From Sphingobacterium multivorum (GTDB lineage Bacteria; Bacteroidota; Bacteroidia; Sphingobacteriales; Sphingobacteriaceae): a stretch of 64,000 bases of DNA. Below are positions 18,646 to 26,741 of the stretch, in pieces. A model generated the notes under the pieces. That model ran no database searches. It was not told the DNA's origin and worked only from the letters and a program-made list of their open reading frames with translations. The position numbers and the translations under genes were made by a program. Position 1 is the stretch's first letter, and the number at the start of each line of letters is the position of its first letter. The stretch spans positions 186,001-250,000 of the forward strand of contig NZ_CP154261.1 in NCBI RefSeq assembly GCF_039511225.1, in the 5' to 3' direction.

Positions 18646-19782
18646 ATGTTAGATAAAATATGGTTATCTTCTCCTCATATGGGGGGGAATGAATTAAAAT
18701 ACATCCACGAGGCGTTTGACGAAAATTGGGTAGCTCCTTTGGGTCCAAATGTGAATGGGTTTGAAGAGGATCTCGAGCGATTCTTAGATAAAGATGTTAA
18801 AGTAGCTGCACTTTCTGCTGGAACTGCAGCCTTGCATTTGGCGCTGATCGAATGTGGGGTAGGTTATGGTGACGAAGTTATTTGCCAGTCTATGACTTTT
18901 TCGGCTTCTGCTAATCCGATTGCATATCAAGGGGCACTTCCTGTATTTATAGATTCAGAGGAAGATACTTGGAATATGTGTCCAAAGGCATTACGGACAG
19001 CGATTGAGGATCGCATCAGATTAGGCAATAAACCAAAAGCTATTATAGTTGTTCATTTATATGGTATGCCTGCAAAAATGGATCAGATTATTGCTATTGC
19101 AAATGAATTTGATATTCCTGTCATTGAAGACGCTGCAGAAGCATTGGGATCATCCTATAGTGGACAATCGTGTGGCACATTTGGCCGTTTTGGTGTTTTG
19201 AGTTTTAACGGGAATAAGATTATCACGACATCTGGAGGAGGAGCATTGGTATGTCACACAAAAGAGGATAAAGATAAAGCGGTATTTCTTTCTACGCAAG
19301 CGCGTGATAATGCTCCCCATTATCAGCACTCACATATTGGATATAACTATAGAATGTCAAATATTTGTGCAGGGATTGGAAGAGGACAGATGGAAGTATT
19401 GAAAGATCGTGTTGCTGCGAGACGTGCAATGACGGCATTCTACATTGATTTATTTGCCGATATAGATGGAGTGGACGTGCTTTCTGAACCAAATGATAAA
19501 TTTTATTCTAATCATTGGCTCTCAGCAATTTTAATTGATCCTGAGAAGACTGGCGTGACACGTGAAGATCTTCGTTTAGCATTGTTGGAAGATAATATTG
19601 AATCTCGTCCTTTATGGAAACCGATGCATCTACAGCCGGTTTTCGAAAAAGCACCTTATTATGGCGAACAAGTGGCTGAGATATTGTTCGAAAAAGGACT
19701 ATGTTTACCATCTGGATCTAACTTGACAGAAGATGAAAAACTGCGCATACAAACAGCGATTTTAAAGATATTTGCCAAATAA
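18646..19782 (+). CDS. pglE: PglE-like UDP-4-keto-sugar aminotransferase (DegT/DnrJ/EryC1)
   Basis: A 378-residue PLP-dependent sugar aminotransferase. The Schiff-base Lys is Lys191 in SFNGNKIITTSGGG. VIEDAAEALGS carries the Asp that contacts the pyridine nitrogen, and YNYRMSNICAGIGRGQ is the family-typical segment. It opens with IWLSSPHMGGNELKY. It should aminate C4 of UDP-4-keto-6-deoxy-GlcNAc, which must come from a PglF-type dehydratase. None of the long PglF forms lies in this operon, but two paralogues are at 29.0 and 56.3 kb. It is the last gene of the cluster and is followed by a strong bidirectional terminator. Confidence 0.88.
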   Translation: MLDKIWLSSPHMGGNELKYIHEAFDENWVAPLGPNVNGFEEDLERFLDKDVKVAALSAGTAALHLALIECGVGYGDEVICQSMTFSASANPIAYQGALPVFIDSEEDTWNMCPKALRTAIEDRIRLGNKPKAIIVVHLYGMPAKMDQIIAIANEFDIPVIEDAAEALGSSYSGQSCGTFGRFGVLSFNGNKIITTSGGGALVCHTKEDKDKAVFLSTQARDNAPHYQHSHIGYNYRMSNICAGIGRGQMEVLKDRVAARRAMTAFYIDLFADIDGVDVLSEPNDKFYSNHWLSAILIDPEKTGVTREDLRLALLEDNIESRPLWKPMHLQPVFEKAPYYGEQVAEILFEKGLCLPSGSNLTEDEKLRIQTAILKIFAK

Positions 19783-19799
19783 ATGTCACTTAGAAATAG

Positions 19800-19827
19800 A
19801 GAAAGAGTCTTGATTGAGGCTCTTTCT
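19800..19827. terminator. Bidirectional terminator closing the polysaccharide cluster
   Basis: A 12-bp stem (AGAAAGAGTCTT with GAGGCTCTTTCT, two T.G pairs) and a GATT loop, followed by TTATTTTATT on the + side and preceded by A-rich sequence on the other. It lies between the convergent pglE-like gene (ends 19782) and the - strand nucleotidyltransferase gene (ends 19844), so it can serve both. Confidence 0.82.
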
Positions 19828-19843
19828 TTATTTTATTGAGTGT

Positions 19844-20947
19844 CTAATCTTTGTCGATCCCAAACCACTTGGAATAAAGATAAGTACCTTGCATAAATAA
19901 GGCTTCTTGAGGAGCATAGGGAAGATACCGTAAGAGGTTATTCCATAGTCTTTTTAGTCCATTAGGATGACTAGATATGCCAGAAATCACTTTCCCGTCA
20001 GTATGGCGATCGTCATAATATCCGAAATTCCCACCATGCCATATTTCCTCCAACATCCAATCAGCATCTTTTCCTTCGAGCAACGGAAAAGGAAGTGATG
20101 ATTCTGGCAGGCCAAGATATTTTACCAAAAGAATATGAAGTAAATCAACCCAGTTTAGAATGCCGGATCGTTTATATATTGTTTTTAAAATAAGTGGGTC
20201 GATATCTGATATAGTTTGGGCATAAAGGCATGCAGAATCGCAGAGCTGTCGTAAGCCTACCCCGAAAAAAATTAAATGTTTTAATATGTGAGCATTTACT
20301 TGTAACAGCTGAAGCTCAGGAGCTAGTATTTTAATGGGAAAACCATTAATATAAATAGTTTGTTGTTTATCGCGGAAGTTAGTCTGCAATTTTCTTAAGT
20401 ATCTTGATTTAAGCGGGCTTGATATATCAAAAAGATCTTTGTGATGTTCTATTGATACATCATCTAGGTAATAATCCAAGCTAAACCCAGATTTATCGTT
20501 TAAATTTAGTCCTTTTTCCTTTAGAAAAGATCGAGCTTTAGCATAAGTATTGTTCTCAAAATACCAGTCGATGTCTCCGCAGATCCGGTGCTTTGGATTA
20601 TTATAAAAATAAGCAACACCTTGACCTTTCATTAAAATAGGATGTATATCTTGTGTGGAGAATTCATTATATTGGGACGTTAGAACAATATTCATGTGTT
20701 CATTGTTCCGTTCAATTTGATCAATTCGAACAGCCCATTTTAAACGCAAGCTCTGAGGAGGGAGTTGATCATCTTTTAAATAATCGAAACTATCATAAAT
20801 GATACCTTCAACGGTGTGTTTGCTGGCATAGAAAAAAATTTGTGACCAATCCGCTGACGTCAATGGTCTCGGTAGGGACAGATTTCCTTTTCCCCACAAT
20901 CCAATTCGTAAAAGCTGAAATAAAATGTCTCTAAGTTGTTTGTCCAT
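19844..20947 (-). CDS. Uncharacterised nucleotidyltransferase-family protein (NTP_transf_5-like)
   Basis: A 367-residue protein that resembles the NTP_transf_5 family (recalled as PF14907). The core reads HPILMKGQGVAYFY followed by RICGDIDWYF, where Asp125 and Asp127 are the candidate metal ligands of a polymerase-beta-like fold. The C-terminal half is helical with LLQVNAHILKHLIFFGVGLRQLCD. No signal peptide is seen, so it is probably cytoplasmic. Members are often found in capsule and natural-product clusters without a defined substrate. It is transcribed opposite to both flanking export and sugar clusters, and its promoter box is probably at 20972-20979. The substrate is unknown. Confidence 0.7.
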   Translation of the reverse strand: MDKQLRDILFQLLRIGLWGKGNLSLPRPLTSADWSQIFFYASKHTVEGIIYDSFDYLKDDQLPPQSLRLKWAVRIDQIERNNEHMNIVLTSQYNEFSTQDIHPILMKGQGVAYFYNNPKHRICGDIDWYFENNTYAKARSFLKEKGLNLNDKSGFSLDYYLDDVSIEHHKDLFDISSPLKSRYLRKLQTNFRDKQQTIYINGFPIKILAPELQLLQVNAHILKHLIFFGVGLRQLCDSACLYAQTISDIDPLILKTIYKRSGILNWVDLLHILLVKYLGLPESSLPFPLLEGKDADWMLEEIWHGGNFGYYDDRHTDGKVISGISSHPNGLKRLWNNLLRYLPYAPQEALFMQGTYLYSKWFGIDKD

Positions 20948-20971
20948 TGGCGTAAATCAAATGTGTAGTAT

Positions 20972-20979
20972 CAAATATA
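20972..20979 (-). promoter_or_regulatory. Bacteroidota-type -7 box (TATATTTG)
   Basis: The reverse strand reads TATATTTG, matching TAnnTTTG, 24 bp upstream of the nucleotidyltransferase start. A convincing -33 TTTG is not visible, so this is a moderate call. Confidence 0.4.
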
Positions 20980-21242
20980 GCGATAATTGTAAAACCTGTC
21001 GTACCGTAATATTGAATTTATAATAGGATAATATAGTTTTACAATTCCTTTCGTATATTTAAACACAGATTTTGTATGCCATTATCTTTCTCGATATGAC
21101 TACTATCCGTTAAATTAGGTAAACCAATATGAATTTAAATTTTGAAAAAATAAATTTAGGCATAAATATTGTAGTCGTGATGCGGTTCGTTAAATGGTTA
21201 TTTTAAGATCGACTGTTTTCCGCTGTTTTAAGGAAAAAAGCA

Positions 21243-21250
21243 TATTTTTG
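21243..21250 (+). promoter_or_regulatory. Putative -7 box (TATTTTTG) for wza-wzc
   Basis: TATTTTTG matches TAnnTTTG and lies 38 bp upstream of the wza ATG, the right place for the export operon. The -33 element is weak, so the call rests on position and the 8-bp match. Confidence 0.4.
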
Positions 21251-21288
21251 TCCGGGTAAAAAATCAATTTTGTAATTTAAAATAGAAC

Positions 21289-22071
21289 ATGCGATTATTT
21301 TTTAAGTATGGTTTTACATTAGCATTTTGTGTATTTATGCTAATGATGTTTAATTCCTGTGGGTCACGTAGGAATATGGTGTATTTTCAACCAGACTCAA
21401 GTCAAATTAATACTTTCTACGAGCAACACGTTCCAAAGATTCAGCCCAATGATATTTTGACAATTGTGGTGACAGCAGCTGATCCAAAAGTGACGGCTCC
21501 ATTTAATCCGCTAAGTACTATGATGTCAAGTAATTTGACTCAACAAACTGATTTGGCGTTGCGCCCGACATATACCGTGAATGAAAAAGGAGATATTACA
21601 TTACCAATGCTTGGGGAGGTACACATTTCTGGTATGACGCGCGTACAGGCAATTGAGAAATTACGTAAGGATCTAAGTCAATATATTAAAGATCCTGGTG
21701 TCAATATAAATTTCAATAATTTTAGGGTGTCAGTCTTAGGAGAAGTTGCTCGCCCGGGTTCATTCATCATGCCTACGGAAAGAGTGACCGTGTTGGATGC
21801 TCTGGGAATGGCAGGAGATCTTACAATAAGGGGTGTAAGGGAAAATGTTATGTTGATCCGAGAGGTTGATGGACAAAAAACAATGCACCGTTTAGATCTT
21901 ACTCAGCAAAATACTCTAAATTCACCGTATTATTATCTGGCACAAAACGATGTGATTTATGTCGAGCCTAATAAAGCACAAATTAATAATTCAAAGTTAG
22001 GTAGTAATACGAATGTTATTATCTCCATCGCCGGTTTATTAATTACCGTAATTTCAGTACTGACACGTTAA
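21289..22071 (+). CDS. wza: Polysaccharide export lipoprotein (Wza-like)
   Basis: A 260-residue outer-membrane polysaccharide export protein. A lipoprotein signal ends at Cys24 (MMFNSCGSRR). The Poly_export domain follows (QPNDILTIVV ... YTVNEKGDITLPMLGEVHISG), then an SLBB-type segment with FRVSVLGEVARPGSF and VTVLDALGMAGDL. A hydrophobic C-terminal segment (IISIAGLLITVISVL) is typical of the Bacteroidota version and may contact the membrane or the co-polymerase. It is shorter than the E. coli Wza. It forms the exit channel for the polymer and is followed 8 bp later by wzc. Confidence 0.92.
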   Translation: MRLFFKYGFTLAFCVFMLMMFNSCGSRRNMVYFQPDSSQINTFYEQHVPKIQPNDILTIVVTAADPKVTAPFNPLSTMMSSNLTQQTDLALRPTYTVNEKGDITLPMLGEVHISGMTRVQAIEKLRKDLSQYIKDPGVNINFNNFRVSVLGEVARPGSFIMPTERVTVLDALGMAGDLTIRGVRENVMLIREVDGQKTMHRLDLTQQNTLNSPYYYLAQNDVIYVEPNKAQINNSKLGSNTNVIISIAGLLITVISVLTR

Positions 22072-22079
22072 TCAAATTC

Positions 22080-24479
22080 ATGGAACAGAAATCTATACCA
22101 TTAAAGGATAATCAAGAAGAAGATATCAATTTAAGACAGCTTTTTGAGCAGTATGTGTATTATTGGAAGTGGTTTGTGCTTTCGATAATTATAATTTTGG
22201 GATTAGCAGTAGTCTATTTGCGATACTCACAGAAAAGCTATCTTACTACAGCCAAAATCTTATTAAAAGATGAAAAAAGTGCGTCAGCAGGTGAGTTGGC
22301 GGGAATTGCCGAATTGACAAATAGTTTAGGCTTTGGTGGAACTCGTGCTGCATTTGTGACGGACCAAATTGAGGTCCTTTCTTCGAGAAGATTGATGCGT
22401 AAAGTGGTTGATCAACATCACCTTAATATAATCTATTCTGTCAAGGGAAATATCCGTACCTCGGAAGTTATGGCAAGTGAAATGCCTTTTTCAGTGGAAG
22501 TTTTGGGAAATCAGGATAGTTCAAAGGTGAATATACGTGTTGCGTATAAAGGCACAGGTAATTTGAATATTACCGACCTCGTTTCTGGAAATAAAGCTGT
22601 GACAGCCTTTAATAAACCGATCAAAATTGGGAAAAGTAATTTGGTTTTTCATCGAAATGATAAAAATAAGATTTCTCCTGATGACGAATATGTAGTTAAT
22701 GTAATACCTAAGGATTGGGCCATAGACGCTAATTTGAGCACTATTGCAATCGCGCCGAGCAAAGAAATGCAATCGTATATCGTAAATTTTTCTATGATTT
22801 CGACTACGAACAAAAAAGCTGAATTAATCATCAATAGCTTAATCGATGTATATAATGCCGACTTAACAAATGACAAATTGCGGATGACAAGAGCTACTTC
22901 CGACTTTATCAACAAAAGATTGATGCTAATATCCAAAGATCTTTCAGGCGCTGATGAAGAAGCAGCTGAATTTAAGTCCGCAAATTCGATGGTCGATATG
23001 GCAACAGAGGCAGGGGTGTTTCTAAACACCGCATCCGATAATGATAAAAAAGTATTGGAATATCGTACACAGCTGCAATTGGTTGATCATATGAATGACT
23101 ACTTGAAAAATCAAGAAATTGGCAAGCTTCTACCTTCAAATATAGGTCTGCAAGATGTATCAATTGGCACTTCTATCGAAGCTTATAACAAGTTGGTGTT
23201 AGAGCGGGACGATTTGTTAAAATCTGCATCTGAGCAAAACCCAGCAGTAATAGCATTGAATGAGAATATCATTGAAAGTAGTAAAAATATTCGACAGTCG
23301 TTGCAAAATTACCAAAGGGTTACCAAATTGGCCTTAAACAGTATTGAACGTAAATCAAATGAAATAAAAGGTCGAATTAGCTCAATCCCAAGTCAGGAAC
23401 AGGGATTTAAAAAGATTTCAAGACAACAGCAAATTGTAGAATCATTATATCTACTTTTATTACAAAAACGCGAAGAGAGTGAGGTTAAGGCTGCCGCTAC
23501 ACCTGATAACCTCAAGATCATTGATGCTGCTTATGAGAATGGAGTTCCAGTATCTCCAAAAAAATCATTGGTATTGTTGGGTGCACTTGTTATGGGTTTT
23601 TTAATTCCATTTATTGCTCTCTATCTTAAATTTTTATTAGACAATAAGATTCACTCACGAAAGGATATTGAAGACATTGTCAAAATTCCAGTATTGGGTG
23701 AAATTCCTACAGCAGAAGATACGATTGTACATTTGAATGATCGTTCTTCACTTGCCGAAGCGTTCCGTATTCTTCGTACCAATATGAACTTTATGTTTGG
23801 GGCCGATAAAAAAGCTGCATCTAAAGTAGTATTTGTTACATCGACCATTTCTGGTGAGGGTAAGTCTTTTGTGACCACCAATCTAGCTCAGATTTTATCC
23901 ATGTCTGGTAAAAAGGTTGTATTGATTGGGGCTGATATACGTAGTCCAAAAGTATTGGACTATCTTGGATTATCACATTTACAACACACAAATGTGGGTA
24001 TCACACAATTCTTGATAAATCCTGATATGGATGTAAATAATATCATTATCAAAAAGCCAGGTAATTATGATTTTGATGTAATCTATTCAGGATATATCGC
24101 GCCAAATCCAGCTGAATTACTGATGAATGGACATTTCGATGATGTAATCAAATATACACGTGAACACTATGATTATATTTTGGTGGATACAGCTCCAGTA
24201 AGTTTGGTAACAGATACATTGTTGATTGCACATAACGCCGATTTAACGTTGTATGTATCTCGTGTCAATTATCTCGATAAGCGTTTATTGCAGGTGCCAA
24301 AAGAATTGTATATAGACGGTAAGCTGAAAAATCTTGCAGCTGTTGTAAATGACGTTGACTTTGCTCGTGGTTATGGTTATGGCTATGGTTATGGCTATGG
24401 TTATGGCGATAAAGGAAAGAAGAAAACAGGCTTAGCGAAGGTATGGCAAGATCTTAAAGATCGGCTAAATATAAAATAA
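22080..24479 (+). CDS. wzc: Wzc-type polysaccharide co-polymerase with tyrosine-kinase domain
   Basis: A 799-residue fusion of a Wzz-type chain-length domain and a BY-kinase. Membrane segments lie near residues 30-50 and 496-520, bracketing a long periplasmic region. The cytoplasmic kinase has Walker A TISGEGKS (about residue 588), Walker A' VVLIGADIRSPK, and Walker B YILVDTAPVS. The C-terminus holds six Gly-Tyr repeats (about residues 764-775) followed by a basic tail. This Tyr cluster should be the autophosphorylation site that cycles with polymer assembly. The cognate phosphatase type (CpsB/CapC) is encoded at 55024-55821 rather than next door. Confidence 0.93.
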   Translation: MEQKSIPLKDNQEEDINLRQLFEQYVYYWKWFVLSIIIILGLAVVYLRYSQKSYLTTAKILLKDEKSASAGELAGIAELTNSLGFGGTRAAFVTDQIEVLSSRRLMRKVVDQHHLNIIYSVKGNIRTSEVMASEMPFSVEVLGNQDSSKVNIRVAYKGTGNLNITDLVSGNKAVTAFNKPIKIGKSNLVFHRNDKNKISPDDEYVVNVIPKDWAIDANLSTIAIAPSKEMQSYIVNFSMISTTNKKAELIINSLIDVYNADLTNDKLRMTRATSDFINKRLMLISKDLSGADEEAAEFKSANSMVDMATEAGVFLNTASDNDKKVLEYRTQLQLVDHMNDYLKNQEIGKLLPSNIGLQDVSIGTSIEAYNKLVLERDDLLKSASEQNPAVIALNENIIESSKNIRQSLQNYQRVTKLALNSIERKSNEIKGRISSIPSQEQGFKKISRQQQIVESLYLLLLQKREESEVKAAATPDNLKIIDAAYENGVPVSPKKSLVLLGALVMGFLIPFIALYLKFLLDNKIHSRKDIEDIVKIPVLGEIPTAEDTIVHLNDRSSLAEAFRILRTNMNFMFGADKKAASKVVFVTSTISGEGKSFVTTNLAQILSMSGKKVVLIGADIRSPKVLDYLGLSHLQHTNVGITQFLINPDMDVNNIIIKKPGNYDFDVIYSGYIAPNPAELLMNGHFDDVIKYTREHYDYILVDTAPVSLVTDTLLIAHNADLTLYVSRVNYLDKRLLQVPKELYIDGKLKNLAAVVNDVDFARGYGYGYGYGYGYGDKGKKKTGLAKVWQDLKDRLNIK
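24369..24404 (+). repeat. In-frame (GGT/C-TAT)6 tandem repeat encoding the Wzc Tyr tail
   Basis: Six tandem Gly-Tyr codon pairs, mostly alternating GGTTAT and GGCTAT, so the DNA has a 6-bp and a 12-bp period. Gain or loss of whole units keeps the reading frame and changes the number of kinase tail tyrosines. Confidence 0.9.
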
Positions 24480-24516
24480 AGCTTCGATAATCCAGATTTT
24501 GGCCTTATTGTTGTAT

Positions 24517-24550
24517 AATCCCAAATCGATACTTCGGTTTGGGATTTTTA
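24517..24550 (+). terminator. Rho-independent terminator after wzc
   Basis: AATCCCAAATCG pairs with CGGTTTGGGATT (12 bp, one T.G) around an ATACTT loop and is followed by TTTTAATTT. It lies 38 bp after the wzc stop and separates the export operon from the gldK-gldN group. Confidence 0.82.
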
Positions 24551-24691
24551 ATTTATACTAATTAATAAAATCAACCGTTTTGAATGACATACAACTAATC
24601 AGTACAAAATTAAATCATGCACGTAAACGATTATTTGCAGCTCGAAATGACTCGTGATACTTTAAACACAAGCTCTTTAAATATTTTATCT

Positions 24692-25384
24692 ATGAAAAAA
24701 CAATATCTATACGCACTTTTTGTCGCCTTCTTGCTAACAATTGGTTCAGTATCGGCTCAGTTTTCGCGTCCTGTTAGTGTCGGGGCTGGTGCAGGTGCAA
24801 CAATCAATCTAACAGATTTGGGAAATGTAGAATCGAAATTCGCTTTTTATGGTGAGGCTGATTACTTAATCACACCTTATATCTCCGTAGGACTGCATGG
24901 TGAAAAAGGGACTTTGGCTGGAAATGGTTATGATAGTGATTTTAAGAACCGTTATTTTGCAGGAAATATTAATGGAAAAGTCCGTTTAGGTCAGTTTTTG
25001 GGAAATGCGGATAACTATAGCTATTACACGTTGGAGGCTAATACTTTTTCTCGTATTCTTTCGAATGTTTACGTTGGTGCTGGAGCCGGGTTGGTGAAAA
25101 ATCGAATAGAAAGAAAAATCTCAGTTCTCTATGCTAATTATTTAGAATCTGTCGGAGGTGAAATTTCAAAGAACGTAGGCGAAGTCCATTTTGTTCTCCC
25201 TTTAAATGTGGGTTTAGATATTCCCTTTGGTAGAACGTTATATGGACCTCAGTTTGCAATTAATGTAAACTATCAGCATACATTGACATTCAATGATAAT
25301 CTGGATGGGATCATCAATAAAAATAATGATCAATACGGCCTTATTTCAGTGGGTGTGAAATATGGATTATTTAACCGTAAATAA
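24692..25384 (+). CDS. Outer-membrane beta-barrel protein upstream of gldK
   Basis: Start chosen at ATG 24692 because a clean signal peptide begins there (MKKQYLYALFVAFLLTIGSVSAQ). An upstream in-frame ATG at 24617 would put 25 polar residues before it. The 230-residue product has alternating polar/aromatic beta-strands (YISVGLHGEKG, YVGAGAGLVKN, YGLISVGVKYGLF) and a C-terminal strand near Phe, as in small OmpA-like barrels. It is too short and lacks the obvious features of PorP/SprF, although that family often precedes gldK. It lies 26 bp before gldK and may be co-transcribed. Its function is unknown. Confidence 0.7.
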   Translation: MKKQYLYALFVAFLLTIGSVSAQFSRPVSVGAGAGATINLTDLGNVESKFAFYGEADYLITPYISVGLHGEKGTLAGNGYDSDFKNRYFAGNINGKVRLGQFLGNADNYSYYTLEANTFSRILSNVYVGAGAGLVKNRIERKISVLYANYLESVGGEISKNVGEVHFVLPLNVGLDIPFGRTLYGPQFAINVNYQHTLTFNDNLDGIINKNNDQYGLISVGVKYGLFNRK

Positions 25385-25410
25385 GCAAATCAAAATTTTA
25401 ATAAAACGAA

Positions 25411-26709
25411 ATGATGAATACACTAAAAAGGTTCTATGGCAATCGCTTACTTGGGCTTCTTTCGCTGGCTATTTTAATTGGTTTTGCTGCCTGTAAGTCT
25501 AATTCTGCAATGTATAAAGCGCCAAAGGTAAATGCCTTTCGAGGAGGAAAATTACCAGCGCCCCCGGGGATGGTTTATATTCCTTCCGGCACTATTCTTT
25601 TTAAAGGTTCTTTAGATAGTGGGAATGTAGGGAAAAATGTAAGTGTAAGCGCCTTCTTTATTGATGAAGCCGAAGTCACTAATAAACAATATCGCGAATT
25701 TGTAAACTGGGTGGCTGATTCGGTTGCTGTAACAGATTATCTCAATGATGATCAATACTTCCTGGAGATTGCCGGCGAACAGGTAGGTCAAAAGCGTATC
25801 AATTGGGCGAAGGTGAAAAAGATATCGCCAATATGGAAAAGCAATGATCCAAGTATTCAGGAGCGCCTAGCGCCTATGCTTGAAATGCATGGAAATAGAC
25901 GTGCGCTAAATCCCGAAGTAATTAAATATCGTTTCTCTTACCTACAGTCTAAAGGTAACGTAAAGAAGAAATATGTTACAGATACCGTTGCTGTAATGCC
26001 TGTGGAAGATATTTGGACAAAGGATTTTCCGAATGCTCAACTCGCATCATTGGATGCTAATTACTTTACGCACCCTTCTTTTGATTATTATCCAGTAATC
26101 GGTGTTACCTGGAGACAAGCTAGGGCATTTACAGACTGGAGAGCAAACGAAATGGCCGCAACGATACTAAAAAATTCTTATTTGAATGGATATCAACTGA
26201 GTTTGAGCTTGCCTACCGAAGCGCAATGGCAATATGCAGCTTCCGGGAAATTGGATCCGCAGGATACCATAGCTGGTTCTAGAATGACTATCGATGGTAC
26301 GGAAGGCAAAAAGAAATTGGCTGTCAACTTCAAACAAGGCGAAGGAACTTATTCCCGTGATGGTGCTACGTTCACACTACCCGTGAAATCGTATATGCCA
26401 AATGCTTTTGGTGTCTATAATATGGCTGGAAATGTATCGGAGTGGACGCTTGATGCTTACAGTCCTTCAGCTGTCGTATTTGTCAACGACTTGAATCCAG
26501 CGTTGTTGTATGATGCGGATGCCAAAGATGGTGATGCCCTGAAACGGAAGGTTGTACGTGGCGGGTCCTGGAAAGATAATGGTGAACAATTGAATAGCGA
26601 GACGCGTAATTATTCGGTAGACTATGAACCGCATTCTTATATCGGTTTCCGTTGTGTCATGTCGGCTTTTGAAATGCCTACAGTACAGAGCAAAACACGT
26701 AAGTATTAA
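25411..26709 (+). CDS. gldK: Type IX secretion/gliding lipoprotein GldK (PorK)
   Basis: A 432-residue lipoprotein with signal ending at Cys28 (IGFAACKSNS). Its body is an FGE-sulfatase-like (SUMF1) domain: GMVYIPSGTI, EVTNKQYREFVNWV, LPTEAQWQYAASG, YNMAGNVSEWTLDAY, VVRGGSW and YIGFRCVMS. GldK and GldN form the periplasmic ring under the outer membrane in the T9SS. Here gldK is followed directly by gldN, while gldL and gldM lie 6 kb away on the other strand. Length, lipobox and domain fit GldK. Other SUMF1 lipoproteins exist, but the adjacent gldN makes the call firm. Confidence 0.92.
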   Translation: MMNTLKRFYGNRLLGLLSLAILIGFAACKSNSAMYKAPKVNAFRGGKLPAPPGMVYIPSGTILFKGSLDSGNVGKNVSVSAFFIDEAEVTNKQYREFVNWVADSVAVTDYLNDDQYFLEIAGEQVGQKRINWAKVKKISPIWKSNDPSIQERLAPMLEMHGNRRALNPEVIKYRFSYLQSKGNVKKKYVTDTVAVMPVEDIWTKDFPNAQLASLDANYFTHPSFDYYPVIGVTWRQARAFTDWRANEMAATILKNSYLNGYQLSLSLPTEAQWQYAASGKLDPQDTIAGSRMTIDGTEGKKKLAVNFKQGEGTYSRDGATFTLPVKSYMPNAFGVYNMAGNVSEWTLDAYSPSAVVFVNDLNPALLYDADAKDGDALKRKVVRGGSWKDNGEQLNSETRNYSVDYEPHSYIGFRCVMSAFEMPTVQSKTRKY

Positions 26710-26741
26710 CCCGCTGTTTTAAAACCCCAAAATCGATAACA

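Larger units (their letters stand above)
20948..21288. other. Divergent intergenic region upstream of wza
   Basis: 341 bp of AT-rich non-coding DNA between the divergent nucleotidyltransferase and wza genes. It holds a TATATTTG box on the - strand (20972-20979), a TATTTTTG box on the + strand (21243-21250), and an 11-bp perfect inverted repeat AATTGTAAAAC / GTTTTACAATT at 20985-20995 and 21036-21046. No small ORF with coding character was seen. Confidence 0.6.

Noticed and set aside
17427..19782. A protein N-glycosylation (PglB) system
   Set aside because: PglC, PglD and PglE homologues are present but no oligosaccharyltransferase is seen, and a Wzx/Wzy setting explains them as repeat-unit starters.
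24617..24691. 25-residue N-terminal extension of the outer-membrane protein
   Set aside because: It would place a polar stretch before a clear signal peptide that begins at ATG 24692.
24692..25384. PorP/SprF identity for the protein before gldK
   Set aside because: Position fits, but at 230 residues it is shorter than that family and lacks recognisable PorP/SprF segments.
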